Part shown: in pieces, positions 54,268-63,523 of the stretch
Layout: every line of letters begins with the position of its first letter
How positions within the stretch are numbered: position 1 is the stretch's first letter
DNA from: Anabaena catenula FACHB-362
Lineage (GTDB): Bacteria > Cyanobacteriota > Cyanobacteriia > Cyanobacteriales > Nostocaceae
Direction: 5' to 3'
DNA: 64,000 nt
Assembly: GCF_014698735.1 (NCBI RefSeq)
Contig: NZ_JACJTQ010000007.1
Location: forward strand, 62,001 to 126,000
Made by a program: the position numbers and the translations under genes
Notes under the pieces: generated by a model
What the model saw: the letters and a program-made list of their open reading frames with translations, nothing else
What the model was told of the DNA's origin: nothing
Databases searched by the model: none

Positions 54268-54363
54268 ATGCCTATATCTGATACTCAAGTGTACATCGCT
54301 CTAGCTGTGGCTCTAATTCCAGGCATTCTGGCTTGGCGTTTAGCTACTGAACTTTACAAATAA
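54268..54363 (+). CDS. psaM: Photosystem I reaction centre subunit XII (PsaM)
   Basis: 31 aa, [20 protein letters not shown] then [11 protein letters not shown], a close match to known PsaM proteins and of the usual length. One membrane helix. AGGAGGG at 54253-54259 gives an excellent Shine-Dalgarno 8 nt before ATG 54268. PsaM sits at the monomer interface of photosystem I and supports trimer or tetramer stability. It is transcribed alone; no terminator hairpin with T-run is obvious after it. Confidence 0.96.
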   Translation: MPISDTQVYIALAVALIPGILAWRLATELYK

Positions 54364-54617
54364 AGCCCAGATGTGACACGTTCACAAGACTAATCACCCT
54401 GGCAGTAGAGGGTACATTTTCCAAAAGCTTGGGGCTTTAAGCTGTGAGTTATGTTGGCGAAATGTACCTGTATACGCCAGGTAATTTTTGTTTAATCATG
54501 TAACACTGTAGAAATTTTCAAAAAATGGAGTAATATGGCAGCTAAATCAAGCCGCAATTAGCGCCAGTTTGCTTTTGACGGTGCTTCCCTTCAACCAGCG
54601 AGGCTCTTTTTAGCATC

Positions 54618-55031
54618 ATGAACGCGTTTCAACCATCCAGACCTCCGCTACACCCAGTAGAACCACGTCGTCGATCTTTACCTCGACCAAAAAAACATCT
54701 TCGCCAACGTTCTTACCAGGTGATGGCGCTGGAAACCACAGCCAAGATAACTGTTAACTTGGTCATTGCTACAGCAGCAGTATCTGCCTTGGTACAACTT
54801 TTGCCTTATCACTGGTTACAGCAAGACAAGTTGCGAGAAATTCGCACAGAAGTCAAGCTGGTAGAAGGACGTGTCAATACTTTACGAGCGGAATTTAGCC
54901 GTAACTTTGATCCCCAGCAAGCTAAGAGTATTAGGCAAGAACAATCATACCGATTTGATCCCAGTCAGCGACAAATAGTGCTGATTAATCCAGATCGAAA
55001 AGATGCTGAACAATCAGATTCCACACCTTAA
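54618..55031 (+). CDS. Single-helix membrane protein, putative cell-division protein (slr1601 type)
   Basis: 137 aa. Basic, proline-rich N-terminus (1-38), one membrane helix (about 42-64, AKITVNLVIATAAVSALVQLL), then a coiled-coil-like segment (70-98, KLREIRTEVKLVEGRVNTLRAEF) and a polar tail. This FtsB/DivIC-like layout and the motif YQVMALETTAKI fit the cyanobacterial family named after slr1601, annotated as putative cell-division protein (from memory). Role unproven. Lies 254 nt after psaM. Confidence 0.7.
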   Translation: MNAFQPSRPPLHPVEPRRRSLPRPKKHLRQRSYQVMALETTAKITVNLVIATAAVSALVQLLPYHWLQQDKLREIRTEVKLVEGRVNTLRAEFSRNFDPQQAKSIRQEQSYRFDPSQRQIVLINPDRKDAEQSDSTP

Positions 55032-55123
55032 AGTAATTTGAGGTGGTTTGTTCTTTTAGTTCAGCATAAAACACACAAAAAATTATCAATATTAACTGCG
55101 AATAGTTAATAATTAATTATTAA

Positions 55124-55240
55124 AGAGTTCTCAGCAATTAAAGGGTTTAATACCCTGATGGGGGAACTCTAAGGACATACGTTTACAGACAGCTTATGTT
55201 TTAGTCGAGGTCTAAATCCTTGACTGAAACTGTCTTTAAT
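55124..55240 (+). ncRNA. Two consecutive hairpins, candidate structured RNA or compound terminator
   Basis: Hairpin 1: AGAGTTC (55124-55130) / GAACTCT (55164-55170) enclosing AGGGT (55142-55146) / ACCCT (55152-55156). Hairpin 2: AGACAG (55187-55192) / CTGTCT (55230-55235) with inner TTTAGTC/GACTGAA, followed by TTTAATTTTG. They lie between two convergent genes, in a 360-bp spacer with no ORF. It could end the cell-division-protein transcript or be a small RNA with its own terminator; family not recognised. A GTTGGCATAGCTTGCCGTAG repeat core follows (55244-55265). Confidence 0.4.
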
Positions 55241-55390
55241 TTTGTTGGCATAGCTTGCCGTAGACTTTATTCTGAATGTTGAATTGTTATGATCTATTAG
55301 CAAATCAGCCCCACAGGTCTGCTATTGACCAATTCAAAGTTAAAAAATTATTTTTTAGGAATTTTAAACACTGTGTTACAGAGCTACTCA

Positions 55391-56110
55391 TCAGTTGACG
55401 TAAGGATTCAGCAACTCGTTTAACCAGTTTTCCAGTTGTAACCGTAGGCGGTAAGCAGAAATATCCTGACTGGTATCGAGGGAGGTTAGATGTGTCAGGG
55501 AACGGTAATAATCAGCGATCGCACAATTCCAGTCACCCCAAAGATGATAAGTTCTACCGCGTTCAGCCCAAATATGACCTTGTAGCTGACCAAACAGCAG
55601 TACAGTCTCAAAATTATCAATTGCCTCCGCGTACTGCCCCAAATCACGCAAAGTAATGCCACGGTTAATCCAAGCGCGAACATGACGAGGATTCAAATCT
55701 AGGGCTTGATCGTAGTCAGCTAGTGCCGCTACTAACTCCCCACCAGCAGCATAGTAATTAGCTCGGTTATTATAAGCACTAGCTAACTTGGGATTCATTT
55801 GCATTGCTGTGTTGTAGTCGTGTAGGGCTTTTTGAGAATCACCACTTTGAAAATAAATCAGCCCTCGGTTGTTGTAATTAACTGCATTGTCAGGATGACT
55901 ATCAATGAGTTGGCTTAACAAAGCGATCGCTTCAATATAATTTCCTTGTTGAGCTAACTTCAAAGCACAAGACCGTAAGTAAGTATCCTCTGTATCTAAT
56001 TCTTTGTTACTTTTTGCTTCAGTAATTTGAGTATATAAAGTTTTTGTATTAACACGCTGGCAACGTTGATTTTGTTGACTACCAGAAGCTAGAAAGGAGT
56101 GATGATCCAT
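55391..56110 (-). CDS. Tetratricopeptide repeat protein
   Basis: 239 aa, at least four TPRs: GNYIEAIALLSQLIDSHPDN, AVNYNNRGLIYFQSGDSQKA, ASAYNNRANYYAAGGELVAA and RAWINRGITLRDLGQYAEAI, then a more diverged end. Such short TPR proteins act as adaptors; the partner is unknown. No signal peptide is seen. Monocistronic. Confidence 0.88.
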   Translation of the reverse strand: MDHHSFLASGSQQNQRCQRVNTKTLYTQITEAKSNKELDTEDTYLRSCALKLAQQGNYIEAIALLSQLIDSHPDNAVNYNNRGLIYFQSGDSQKALHDYNTAMQMNPKLASAYNNRANYYAAGGELVAALADYDQALDLNPRHVRAWINRGITLRDLGQYAEAIDNFETVLLFGQLQGHIWAERGRTYHLWGDWNCAIADYYRSLTHLTSLDTSQDISAYRLRLQLENWLNELLNPYVN

Positions 56111-56787
56111 ATTTTCCTGCTTGAGCTATTTGCTCGGTGAAATAAAATTATAGTTTTTCGCCTATGAGTGGGTTTGCAACTGTGTCACTTTTTCAGTAGT
56201 CTTTTTTTTGTTGAAAGGACTGAATTGAACCTAGTCTGAAAAATTTCTGAGTGCTTTAGATAACTGGAAAGCAGTTTCCCAGAGGTTGTGCTGAGTAAAA
56301 AATGCCAGTTCCTAGTCTTTAGCCCTTAATTCCTTTTTCATCGGTTCTGGTGTACCCAGTTGATAATGGCTACTTAAAACTAGTTAGCCATAAACCCAAT
56401 AATATATACTTCACCCCCAAGTCCAATTCCCGAAAGAATTACCATCAATCTCGAAGACTAGTCAAGTAGTCAGAGTAACAACTTGGTAGAATGCCAACAA
56501 GACAGAAATTGGGTGATTGGTGTTGGCGGTAGCCTGCCGTATGACTCCTACGTCGTCACGCAAGCTATAGGCATATGGTGACAGCGAATAGGGGGCAGAA
56601 GGCAGAAGGCAGAAGGCAGGGTGCAGGGTGCAGGGGGCAGGGAGAAAGAGGGTTTTAATCTACTTAATTGCTGATCAAACAAACTCTCCGCGTCACCGCG
56701 TCTCCTACTCCCCTCATCACCCCATCCCCGCGTCCCCAACTCCCCAACTCCCCAGTACCTAAATTTAAATTTTGAGTAAATTTGACG
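56111..56787. other. Long divergent spacer with repeats
   Basis: About 680 bp. The first 400 bp hold no recognisable feature. A GTTGGCGGTAGCCTGCCGTA repeat core lies at 56522-56541, then GGCAGAA and GCAGGG units (56588-56645) and CCGCGTC/CCCCAACT units (56688-56755). The block at 56637-56695 nearly repeats 38850-38900 (AGAAAGAGGGTTTTAA followed by CTACTTAATTGCTGATCAAA). Confidence 0.55.
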
Positions 56788-57252
56788 ATGACAACAGCAA
56801 TTTCTTATTCCAATGCGAACGATCTCACAACCGATGATTACATTGTGATCGGCTTGGCAACTTGCTTTTACAAAGATGATGGAGAAGTGCATCAAATTGA
56901 GGTTATGGAGCCTATTCCCTCAGCCGCATTAGAAGCGATATTAAAAGGGATTCCTACGTCCTACAAGCTTGCCTATGCAACAACTTTAGGATCTATATTG
57001 GACGGTGATACACTGGTTATGCCTCATGGAATGCCAGAGTCAGCACAGTTCGGAGATGAATTTGTGCTAAGGGCATTTTCCGCTGCTCGTACCTACAAGC
57101 GTCGTCAATCAGCCCAATTATTCATCCCCGTAGGCGCAACCAAAACCGATTTTAATTATTCTACGGAACGGAAACGAGTACTAAATGCTGCCAGAGTTGT
57201 CAGCAAAGAAGACAATGTTAAACAACATTCCCACACTCACAAAGTACTTTGA
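56788..57252 (+). CDS. Uncharacterised conserved cyanobacterial protein
   Basis: 154 aa from ATG 56788 (MTTAISYSN). The core DYIVIGLATCFYKDDGEVHQ, IEVMEPIPSAALEAILKGIP and TSYKLAYATTLGSIL looks strongly conserved, but I know no function. C-terminus is basic and polar (STERKRVLNAARVV, ending KQHSHTHKVL). No signal peptide or membrane helix. A GST gene starts 12 nt after its stop, so they form an operon. Confidence 0.75.
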   Translation: MTTAISYSNANDLTTDDYIVIGLATCFYKDDGEVHQIEVMEPIPSAALEAILKGIPTSYKLAYATTLGSILDGDTLVMPHGMPESAQFGDEFVLRAFSAARTYKRRQSAQLFIPVGATKTDFNYSTERKRVLNAARVVSKEDNVKQHSHTHKVL

Positions 57253-57264
57253 TTTTAGGTAATT

Positions 57265-57825
57265 ATGTTGAAACTTTACGGTGGCGCTTTTAGTCGTGCA
57301 TCAATCATCAAGTGGTATTTAGAGGAACTAGAAATTCCTTATGAATTTGTGATGCTAGATATGAAAGCTGGTGAACATCTACAGCCTGAATACTTAGCAA
57401 TTAATCCCGTAGGTAAAGTTCCTGCAATTGTTGATGGCGATTTTAAACTGTGGGAATCTGGGGCAATTTTGTTGTATCTTTCTGAAAAATATGGAAAAAC
57501 TGCATTTTCACTAGAGGAACGCGCCATATTTTCCCAGTGGGTATTATTTGCCAATTCCACCTTGGCTACAGGTATTTTTATCGAAGCCAATCGAGAAAAG
57601 GAAATGCCCCGCTTATTGACTCCCCTGAATGAAATTTTTGGACAGCAACCTTTTGTGCTGGGTAATGAATTCACTGTTGCCGATGTAGCTGTGGGATCTA
57701 TACTCGGTTATATTCCCATCATGCTGAAGCTAGACTTGAGCGCTTACCCAGCCGTTTTGAACTATATTAAACAAGTTTCTGAACGTCCGGCGTTTCAAAA
57801 AAGTATCGGTGCAGGACGCGGTTAG
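57265..57825 (+). CDS. Glutathione S-transferase family protein
   Basis: 186 aa. Thioredoxin-like domain (1-78): MLKLYGGAFSRASIIKWYLEEL with Ser10/Arg11 at the active position, YLAINPVGKVPAIVDGDFKLWESGAILLYLSEKYG containing the cis-Pro and GSH-binding E-S. The C-terminal helical domain is short, with PFVLGNEFTVADVAVGSILG. Second gene of a unit with the preceding conserved protein. Role: probably stress or xenobiotic conjugation, substrate unknown. Confidence 0.9.
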   Translation: MLKLYGGAFSRASIIKWYLEELEIPYEFVMLDMKAGEHLQPEYLAINPVGKVPAIVDGDFKLWESGAILLYLSEKYGKTAFSLEERAIFSQWVLFANSTLATGIFIEANREKEMPRLLTPLNEIFGQQPFVLGNEFTVADVAVGSILGYIPIMLKLDLSAYPAVLNYIKQVSERPAFQKSIGAGRG

Positions 57826-57826
57826 A

Positions 57827-57945
57827 GGCAGGGGGGCAGGGGGCAGGGTGCAGGGTGCAGGGGGCAGGGGCAGTAGATAATTATTTCTCCCCATCACCGC
57901 GTCTCCCCATCACCGCGTCCCCGCGTCCCCGCGTCACCCCAGTCA
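57827..57945. repeat. GC-rich low-complexity repeat block
   Basis: GGGGGCAGGGTGCAGG units (57830-57872) followed by ATCACCGCGTC/CCCCGCGTC units (57890-57943), as at 38804-38985 and 54075-54160. Lies between convergent GST and YajQ genes. Confidence 0.75.
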
Positions 57946-57952
57946 AGAGTTC

Positions 57953-58444
57953 CTAACGATAGTTTGTAAATTGCAAAGCCACAGGAAAGTCTTCTTGTTT
58001 CAGACGCTGGATCACAGTTTGCAAATCGTCTTTGGCTTTGGCAGTTACTCGCACCGCATCACCTTGAATTGACGCTTGTACCTTTTTGAATTCGTCACGA
58101 ATCAATTTAGAGATTTGTTTGGCAATTTCTTGGCTGATGCCTTTTTTGAGGGTGATTTCTTGACGGACGCGGTTCCCACTGGCAGATTCAACTTTGCCAA
58201 AATCAAATATTTTTTGAGAGAGGTTGCGTTTGGCAGCTTTTTCGCGCAGTATGCCGTGTACAGCCTCTAAAGTCATATCACTGTCGGTACTAATGGTAAT
58301 TTTGTCTTCACCTAGCTCAACAGTAGTTTGAGTATCTTTGAGATCGTAACGGCTTTTGATGTCGCGCACCACTTGATCAATAGCATTGACTAATTCTTGG
58401 CGGTCAAAGTCGCTCACAATGTCAAAAGAAAAAGTAGAAGCCAT
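57953..58444 (-). CDS. YajQ family cyclic di-GMP-binding protein
   Basis: 163 aa, full-length YajQ (DUF520): [54 protein letters not shown] and the C-terminal [19 protein letters not shown]. The two-ferredoxin-fold proteins bind nucleotides; a Xanthomonas member is a c-di-GMP effector. Its target in cyanobacteria is unknown. Monocistronic. Confidence 0.93.
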   Translation of the reverse strand: MASTFSFDIVSDFDRQELVNAIDQVVRDIKSRYDLKDTQTTVELGEDKITISTDSDMTLEAVHGILREKAAKRNLSQKIFDFGKVESASGNRVRQEITLKKGISQEIAKQISKLIRDEFKKVQASIQGDAVRVTAKAKDDLQTVIQRLKQEDFPVALQFTNYR

Positions 58445-58532
58445 AAATGTTAAATGTGAGATGTTGAATTTGGTAATGGGTAATGAGTAATGGGTAATGG
58501 TTTTTTCGTATCCCCAATTACCTATTCCCGAA

Positions 58533-58949
58533 TCACCTCTGTTGCATGATACTCAAGTAGAAGAGGGTCGCAGAGCTAAAAGAGGCAACACCATACATGA
58601 GCGATCGCAAAAGGGGTATATTCACAATATAAAAAGTAGAGTATAGCAACCGAGCGGGGATAAATGCGATCGCTGCCGTTGCTGCCATAGAAGAATTCAC
58701 CCCTGTGACATAGGCCATTAGTGCTGCGGCGGCAAAAATCATAAACGCCTCAAAGGAGTTTTGGTGCGCCCAGGTGGCTCTTTGGGCATAAGGTGGCAAT
58801 TTATCAAACATGGCGCGAGGAGCAGAAAGATCATACCCAATTCTCGCCCTTGCATAAGCTACCAACAAATACGGCACATAGATGAGAACAGCGGCAGCCG
58901 CAATAGAGTACAAAAAAATAGCAGGGGTGGGCAGTTGCAATAGAGACAT
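58533..58949 (-). CDS. MAPEG family membrane protein
   Basis: 138 aa from ATG 58949. Four helices; signature region [38 protein letters not shown] in pieces (residues about 35-72), with the ERAxNAHxN-type motif read as [12 protein letters not shown]. Bacterial MAPEG proteins are glutathione- or lipid-linked membrane enzymes or have no known activity. Substrate unknown. Confidence 0.88.
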   Translation of the reverse strand: MSLLQLPTPAIFLYSIAAAAVLIYVPYLLVAYARARIGYDLSAPRAMFDKLPPYAQRATWAHQNSFEAFMIFAAAALMAYVTGVNSSMAATAAIAFIPARLLYSTFYIVNIPLLRSLMYGVASFSSATLFYLSIMQQR

Positions 58950-59085
58950 CAACTGAATAAATAGTGTTAGTAGTTTCTGTTTGGTAAGCGTGAAGGAATA
59001 CTGGGTAATTTAGAAAAATCATTACCCAGTAACCTTTGGTAATTTCCCATCTCTATCATTAGCTATGTGGAGACTACGTTGCACT

Positions 59086-59589
59086 TTAGTCAAAGTAGAA
59101 CAGTGTCACCACTTTTCTTTGTTCTTCTGCCTCTCCACAAGTTTGCAGTAGGGTACGACTGTCGTGAAAAGCAAAACAAATCAGTTGCTGACAACGGGAG
59201 ACAATTTCTTTATTGCATAGGTAACTTGCCTCAGCCAAAGACAGATTGTCATTACTGGGATTTTCTACCAAATGCATTACCTGCTCTAGTTGTTGGCGAG
59301 ATTCATGGGGCTGGCGTTCCAAACTTTGGGGTAGAATTACCGTCAATAAGTTTGGGTCAGCCCTTGTTGCTCCGCGAATGGCAGCTGAATTACTGCCTGT
59401 AGCACCAGAGGTGATGATGCGATTGCCCGATAAAACTAGGGCATATGTCATCATTTCAATGAGATTTTGATGAGTAATTGGCACATGACGAGAACCCAAC
59501 AAGGCAATTCGCTTAGAACCCGTTTGCTGGATTGTCGCCAGTTCTTGCGCTAACGTATCAAGGTTGATGAGGTTTGTTGACTGGCTCAA
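59086..59589 (-). CDS. DprA-like Rossmann-fold protein (DNA recombination-mediator A type)
   Basis: 167 aa. Begins with TTG at 59589, as no in-frame ATG precedes the conserved domain. Rossmann nucleotide-binding core: IALLGSRHVPITHQ, NRIITSGATGSNSAAIRGA and LLTVILPQSLERQP parallel the DprA/Smf and LOG-like fold. Only this one domain is present; the SAM and winged-helix parts of true DprA are missing. A DNA-processing role is a family label rather than proof. Confidence 0.78.
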   Translation of the reverse strand: MSQSTNLINLDTLAQELATIQQTGSKRIALLGSRHVPITHQNLIEMMTYALVLSGNRIITSGATGSNSAAIRGATRADPNLLTVILPQSLERQPHESRQQLEQVMHLVENPSNDNLSLAEASYLCNKEIVSRCQQLICFAFHDSRTLLQTCGEAEEQRKVVTLFYFD

Positions 59590-59939
59590 AGATAGACATA
59601 ATCAGATTAAACGACCCAGATATTCTACCAAAGAGCGTGTAGGTGCGAAGCCAACTAGAGTTACAGATTGCTACGTTTTCCAGATTATTTTGCTAGTAAC
59701 TAACTCTTTTTCGATAGCTGCGTGTCAAATCAGGTAAAAATACGCAGTCGCCTAAGAGATCATACCAATTTGAAACCTGATGGCGAGAGAGGGAATACCC
59801 AAAACCTTATTTAGTAAGCCTTTGACGATCCCAAATCGCAAATCCAAAATCCCAAATGGTATGAGTTGATTGCTCATGATGAGATGAAAGGTAGGACTTA
59901 CGCTGTAGATTCACTAGTAATTTTAGTAACTTAATCAGA
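59590..59939. other. Intergenic region, little recognised
   Basis: About 350 bp between two minus-strand genes. AAATCGC/AAATCCA/AAATCCC heptamer-like units lie at 59829-59850. No ORF or strong hairpin. Confidence 0.4.
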
Positions 59940-61043
59940 CTATGACAAAGCCGCTGCTGGGTTTAATCCTAGTTGAGACAACAAACGATCAATGTCAAAA
60001 TGTTCGGACATTAATTGACGAATGCACTCTACTTTCAGAGGTTCATGGACACGAACTTGACCAAACGTGCGGTCAACAATTTCCACTGTGGTGAGAGTGT
60101 CGAGGTCAACAGACAAAATCGGGATTTCTAATTCTTCAGCGCGATTGAGAATAAAGGCGGGAGGTGGTAATTTTCCGGTGAGGATGAGGCATTGAGTAGA
60201 AGTTTCTAAAGCAGCTTGCTGGATTTCCACGCGATCGCCTCCGGTGACTACGGCCTTATTCCGGCGTTTGCGGAAATATTTGACTGCCGAATTGACATTC
60301 ATCGCCCCAATTGCCAGAGTTTCCACCAATAAATCTAAGCGATCGCCACGACAGAGAACTTCAGCATTTAACTGTTTTACCAGTTCGCCGACGCTGACGC
60401 TGCGAAGCAAGTCGCTTTTCGGCAACATTGCTAGTACAGGAATCCCCTGCTGTTCCAAAAATGGGCGTAAAACATTATTCCCCACTTCTAATTGTTCGGC
60501 AGGAACTTCATTGATGACAACACCAATCAAGCGGTCGCCTATCAGCTGCTTGGCAGACAACAGAGTTTCAACCGAAAGCAGAGATTTATAACGATGTACC
60601 AACAGCACATCAGCATCCAAGACTGCTGCTACTTGCAGCAAAGATAAGCCAAACAAATAGCCTTCTGACAAATCACCAGCACCCTCTAACAGCACCAAAT
60701 CACCACGGGGTATTTGTAAATATTGCTGCACTAGGGACTGCTGATAATTAGTTGTGTCTTCGCCACGTAAGCGTTTTTGGACACTGACTTCATTCAAAGC
60801 TAATAAAGTCTGAGCAACACGGTTTTCCGGCAGTTGGAGGCTTTGAGTAATAAACTGAACATCCTCTTCGAGTATAGTTTCACCAAAAGCATTCAAACAA
60901 GTACCTAGGGGTTTGCCGTAGGCTATATCTAGTCCTTTTTGCTTTAACTGATGAGACAAACCTAGAACTGTTGCGGATTTACCACTGTAAGTCTCTACTG
61001 ATCCAATCAGCAAATATTTAGCAGATGTTGGCACGCCATGCAC
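59940..61043 (-). CDS. Phosphotransacetylase-like family protein (BioD-like NTPase plus DRTGG domain)
   Basis: 367 aa. The N-terminal BioD/CobQ-like P-loop domain (1-210) starts AKYLLIGSVETYSGKSATVLGL with Walker A VETYSGKSA; GDLVLLEGAGDLSEGYLFGLSL matches the second nucleotide site. The DRTGG domain (about 215-325) includes VGELVKQLNAEVL and VVTGGDRVEIQQAAL. This is the front part of long Pta enzymes without the catalytic phosphotransacetylase domain, so acetyl transfer is not expected; a regulatory or sensing role is likely (inference). Confidence 0.85.
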   Translation of the reverse strand: MHGVPTSAKYLLIGSVETYSGKSATVLGLSHQLKQKGLDIAYGKPLGTCLNAFGETILEEDVQFITQSLQLPENRVAQTLLALNEVSVQKRLRGEDTTNYQQSLVQQYLQIPRGDLVLLEGAGDLSEGYLFGLSLLQVAAVLDADVLLVHRYKSLLSVETLLSAKQLIGDRLIGVVINEVPAEQLEVGNNVLRPFLEQQGIPVLAMLPKSDLLRSVSVGELVKQLNAEVLCRGDRLDLLVETLAIGAMNVNSAVKYFRKRRNKAVVTGGDRVEIQQAALETSTQCLILTGKLPPPAFILNRAEELEIPILSVDLDTLTTVEIVDRTFGQVRVHEPLKVECIRQLMSEHFDIDRLLSQLGLNPAAALS

Positions 61044-61263
61044 TCCTAATTTTAAACGTCTGTTGAACCCAGCTAGGTGTTTTCTAATTTTAGTTGCTTC
61101 TGATGGCAGGCCGGCGTTATGACTAAATTAGTTTGAGATATTTGTTGAGATTTTAGGGCAGGGAGGGGGGAGTCTGGGAGCAATGCCAAAAATTTTGCTT
61201 TTCTTCTGCTTTTTCTCCTGAGATCCATTCACCCTGCCTCCCCTACCTCTTGTCTCCTACCAT

Positions 61264-61641
61264 TTATTCTTCTACACGCAGCAGCTTGCGGTAAAAAGTT
61301 TGGGAAAAATCACTAATGCGGTGGCGCTTATAGTTTTCCATCAGTTCAATTAAAAAATTAATAAACTCAAAACTTGCCATCATGACTTCATAACTTAATT
61401 CAGCATTGCCATCAAACTGGATTCGGCAACGGGTTAAGTCTGAGGGCAGGGTAGCAACATTCCAGGTAGCTACAAAGGGAACATTATCACTCCCTTCTAT
61501 TTTGCGGTGTCCCTCCAAAACACCTTTTTGATAAAGACTGATGGCATAGGGCAAGAAAGTGCGCTTGCTACCCTGAATATAAGGTAAATAAACACTAGCT
61601 TGTTGCTGAGTCACAGGCTGGAGTTGGTCAATAGACGACAT
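61264..61641 (-). CDS. EbsA-like type IV pilus biogenesis protein
   Basis: 125 aa, cyanobacterial family. The pattern YLPYIQGSKRTFLPYAISLY, EGSDNVPFVATWNVATLPSD and SDFSQTFYRKLLRVEE matches my recollection of EbsA, a soluble protein that binds the pilus ATPase complex and is needed for pilus assembly, secretion and biofilm suppression in Synechococcus. No pilus genes adjoin. The name is from memory of the family pattern. Confidence 0.65.
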   Translation of the reverse strand: MSSIDQLQPVTQQQASVYLPYIQGSKRTFLPYAISLYQKGVLEGHRKIEGSDNVPFVATWNVATLPSDLTRCRIQFDGNAELSYEVMMASFEFINFLIELMENYKRHRISDFSQTFYRKLLRVEE

Positions 61642-61921
61642 TTTTAAATATTCCTCAAATTAGCTGATAACTGGAGATGTATTCCTTTTCATCATTAGTA
61701 TTCCCACAAAAATGAGTATTCACACACACTAAGGGTAAATACAAGTAGGTAGGCGTGAATATTTGTCGTTGGGATCAGGCAGGAGGAAAGAGAGTGCCAC
61801 AAAGAGACGGGGGGACACGAAGCGGAATGTGTTCCAAACTCCGCGTCATCTTTTCAAAATTTGGGAAATACATCCCTTGATGTATATTAAGGACAAATAC
61901 TGGTTTTTGAATCAAGTAACT

Positions 61922-63337
61922 ATGCCAGCGAATTCCTGGCCCGAAGAGGACTCTTACAACTTAAGCTCTGATCCCCTTAATCCTCTGTTGTCTGACCTAT
62001 CGGCAGAAGAGGAGTCAGTGGTACAGACAGATGCTGTGTATTTACCATCATCTCAGTTTCCAGGACGTAGACCCAAAGCCGCTCTAGTGTTGACTATCGT
62101 CTGGAGTGGCACGATCGCTCTGCATTTAGTTTCCTGGGGTTCCATATTTATACTAGGACTGACAACGGTCTTAGGTATTCATGCCTTGGGTATTATCTTT
62201 GCTAGACCCCGTCACCACGCTAAAGAAATACAAGGAGATTTACCTTCTGTATCTGTGTTGGTAGCAGCAAAAAATGAGGAAGCTGTTATTGCTAGATTAG
62301 TAAAAAATCTATGTAGTCTAGAATACTCCAATGGAGAATATGAAGTCTGGATTATTGATGATAATAGTACTGACAGCACACCGCAGTTACTAGCAGAACT
62401 AACGCAGGAATACAAACAACTTAAGGTTCTCAGGCGTTCTCCCCAAGCCGGTGGCGGTAAGTCGGGAGCCTTGAATCAGGTGCTACCGATGACAAGAGGA
62501 GACATTATTGCCGTATTTGATGCAGATGCTCAAGTTAATCCAGATTTACTGCTACAAGTAGTGCCTTTATTTCAAAAAGAACAGGTGGGGGCGGTGCAGG
62601 TGCGAAAAGCGATCGCCAACGCTAAAGAAAATTTTTGGACTAAAGGACAAATGGCTGAAATGGCAGTTGATATCTGGTTCCAACAACAACGGACTGCCAT
62701 TGGTGGACTAGGTGAACTGCGGGGTAATGGTCAATTTGTCCGTCGTCAAGCTTTGGCAAGCTGCGGTGGCTGGAATGAAGAAACCATCACCGATGATTTG
62801 GATTTGACCATTCGCCTGAATCTAGATAACTGGGATATTGAATGCTTGTTCTATCCCCCAGTCCAAGAAGAGGGTGTGACAACTGCGATCGCTCTTTGGC
62901 ATCAGCGCAACCGTTGGGCAGAAGGCGGCTATCAGCGCTATTTAGATTACTGGAATCTGATCCTCAAAAACCGCATGGGTACGCGGAAAACCTGGGATTT
63001 GCTGATTTTTCTGCTGATCATGTATATCTTGCCGACAGCAGCAGTACCAGATTTATTAATGGCGATCGTTCGTCATCGTCCACCCATGTTCAGTTCTGTT
63101 ACTGGCTTGTCTGTAACAATGTCAGTCATAGGAATGTTTGCCGGCTTAAAGCGGATACGTCAAGATCAGGAATTGAATATCTCTACTTATTTTCTGTTTC
63201 TACTGCAAACCCTGCGCGGCAGTATTTATATGCTGCACTGGTTAGTAGTAATGAGTAGTACTACTGCTCGGATGTCAGTCCGTCCAAAACGCCTAAAATG
63301 GGTAAAAACTGTGCATACAGGCGTTGGAAAAGAATGA
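61922..63337 (+). CDS. Family 2 glycosyltransferase, membrane-bound
   Basis: 471 aa from ATG 61922 (MPANSWPEEDSYNLSSD); upstream in-frame starts would translate repeat-like sequence. Two N-terminal helices (about 50-95), then a GT-A domain: SVSVLVAAKNEEAVIARLV, VWIIDDNSTDSTPQLL, IIAVFDADAQVNPDLL (DxD), ELRGNGQFVRRQAL, TITDDLDLTIRLN (ED/TDD catalytic base) and the QxxRW motif as QRNRWAEGG; further helices at the C-terminus. This is the cellulose/chitin/hyaluronan synthase-like processive layout, so it probably makes an envelope polysaccharide. A strong terminator follows. Confidence 0.92.
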   Translation: MPANSWPEEDSYNLSSDPLNPLLSDLSAEEESVVQTDAVYLPSSQFPGRRPKAALVLTIVWSGTIALHLVSWGSIFILGLTTVLGIHALGIIFARPRHHAKEIQGDLPSVSVLVAAKNEEAVIARLVKNLCSLEYSNGEYEVWIIDDNSTDSTPQLLAELTQEYKQLKVLRRSPQAGGGKSGALNQVLPMTRGDIIAVFDADAQVNPDLLLQVVPLFQKEQVGAVQVRKAIANAKENFWTKGQMAEMAVDIWFQQQRTAIGGLGELRGNGQFVRRQALASCGGWNEETITDDLDLTIRLNLDNWDIECLFYPPVQEEGVTTAIALWHQRNRWAEGGYQRYLDYWNLILKNRMGTRKTWDLLIFLLIMYILPTAAVPDLLMAIVRHRPPMFSSVTGLSVTMSVIGMFAGLKRIRQDQELNISTYFLFLLQTLRGSIYMLHWLVVMSSTTARMSVRPKRLKWVKTVHTGVGKE

Positions 63338-63360
63338 TTTGACAATCCAATACACTCCTA

Positions 63361-63389
63361 ATCCCCCTTTTAAAGGGGGATATTTTTTT
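63361..63389 (+). terminator. Rho-independent terminator after the GT2 gene
   Basis: ATCCCCCTTT/TAAAGGGGGAT is a near-perfect palindrome (63361-63381) followed by seven T (63383-63389), 24 nt after the GT2 stop codon. It could serve both strands. Confidence 0.9.
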
Positions 63390-63523
63390 CTCGTTATATC
63401 AAACCCGGATCATCACTTCTTATTAAAAACTCTCCGTGTCCCCCCATCCCCGCATCCCCGCTTCGTCCCCAAGGATAAGTCTTAAACCGGACTTGATATT
63501 ACCGACTTATAACTGAACCTGGG

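Noticed and set aside
60391-60420. GC-rich patch in the DRTGG gene as a repeat insertion
   Set aside because: The encoded residues (RSVSVGELV) fit the normal DRTGG domain sequence, so insertion is not supported.
61763-61921. Extended N-terminus of the GT2 protein
   Set aside because: Codes for Lys/Arg-rich text from repeat-like DNA (GAGACGGGGGGACACG); the family-like protein begins at ATG 61922.
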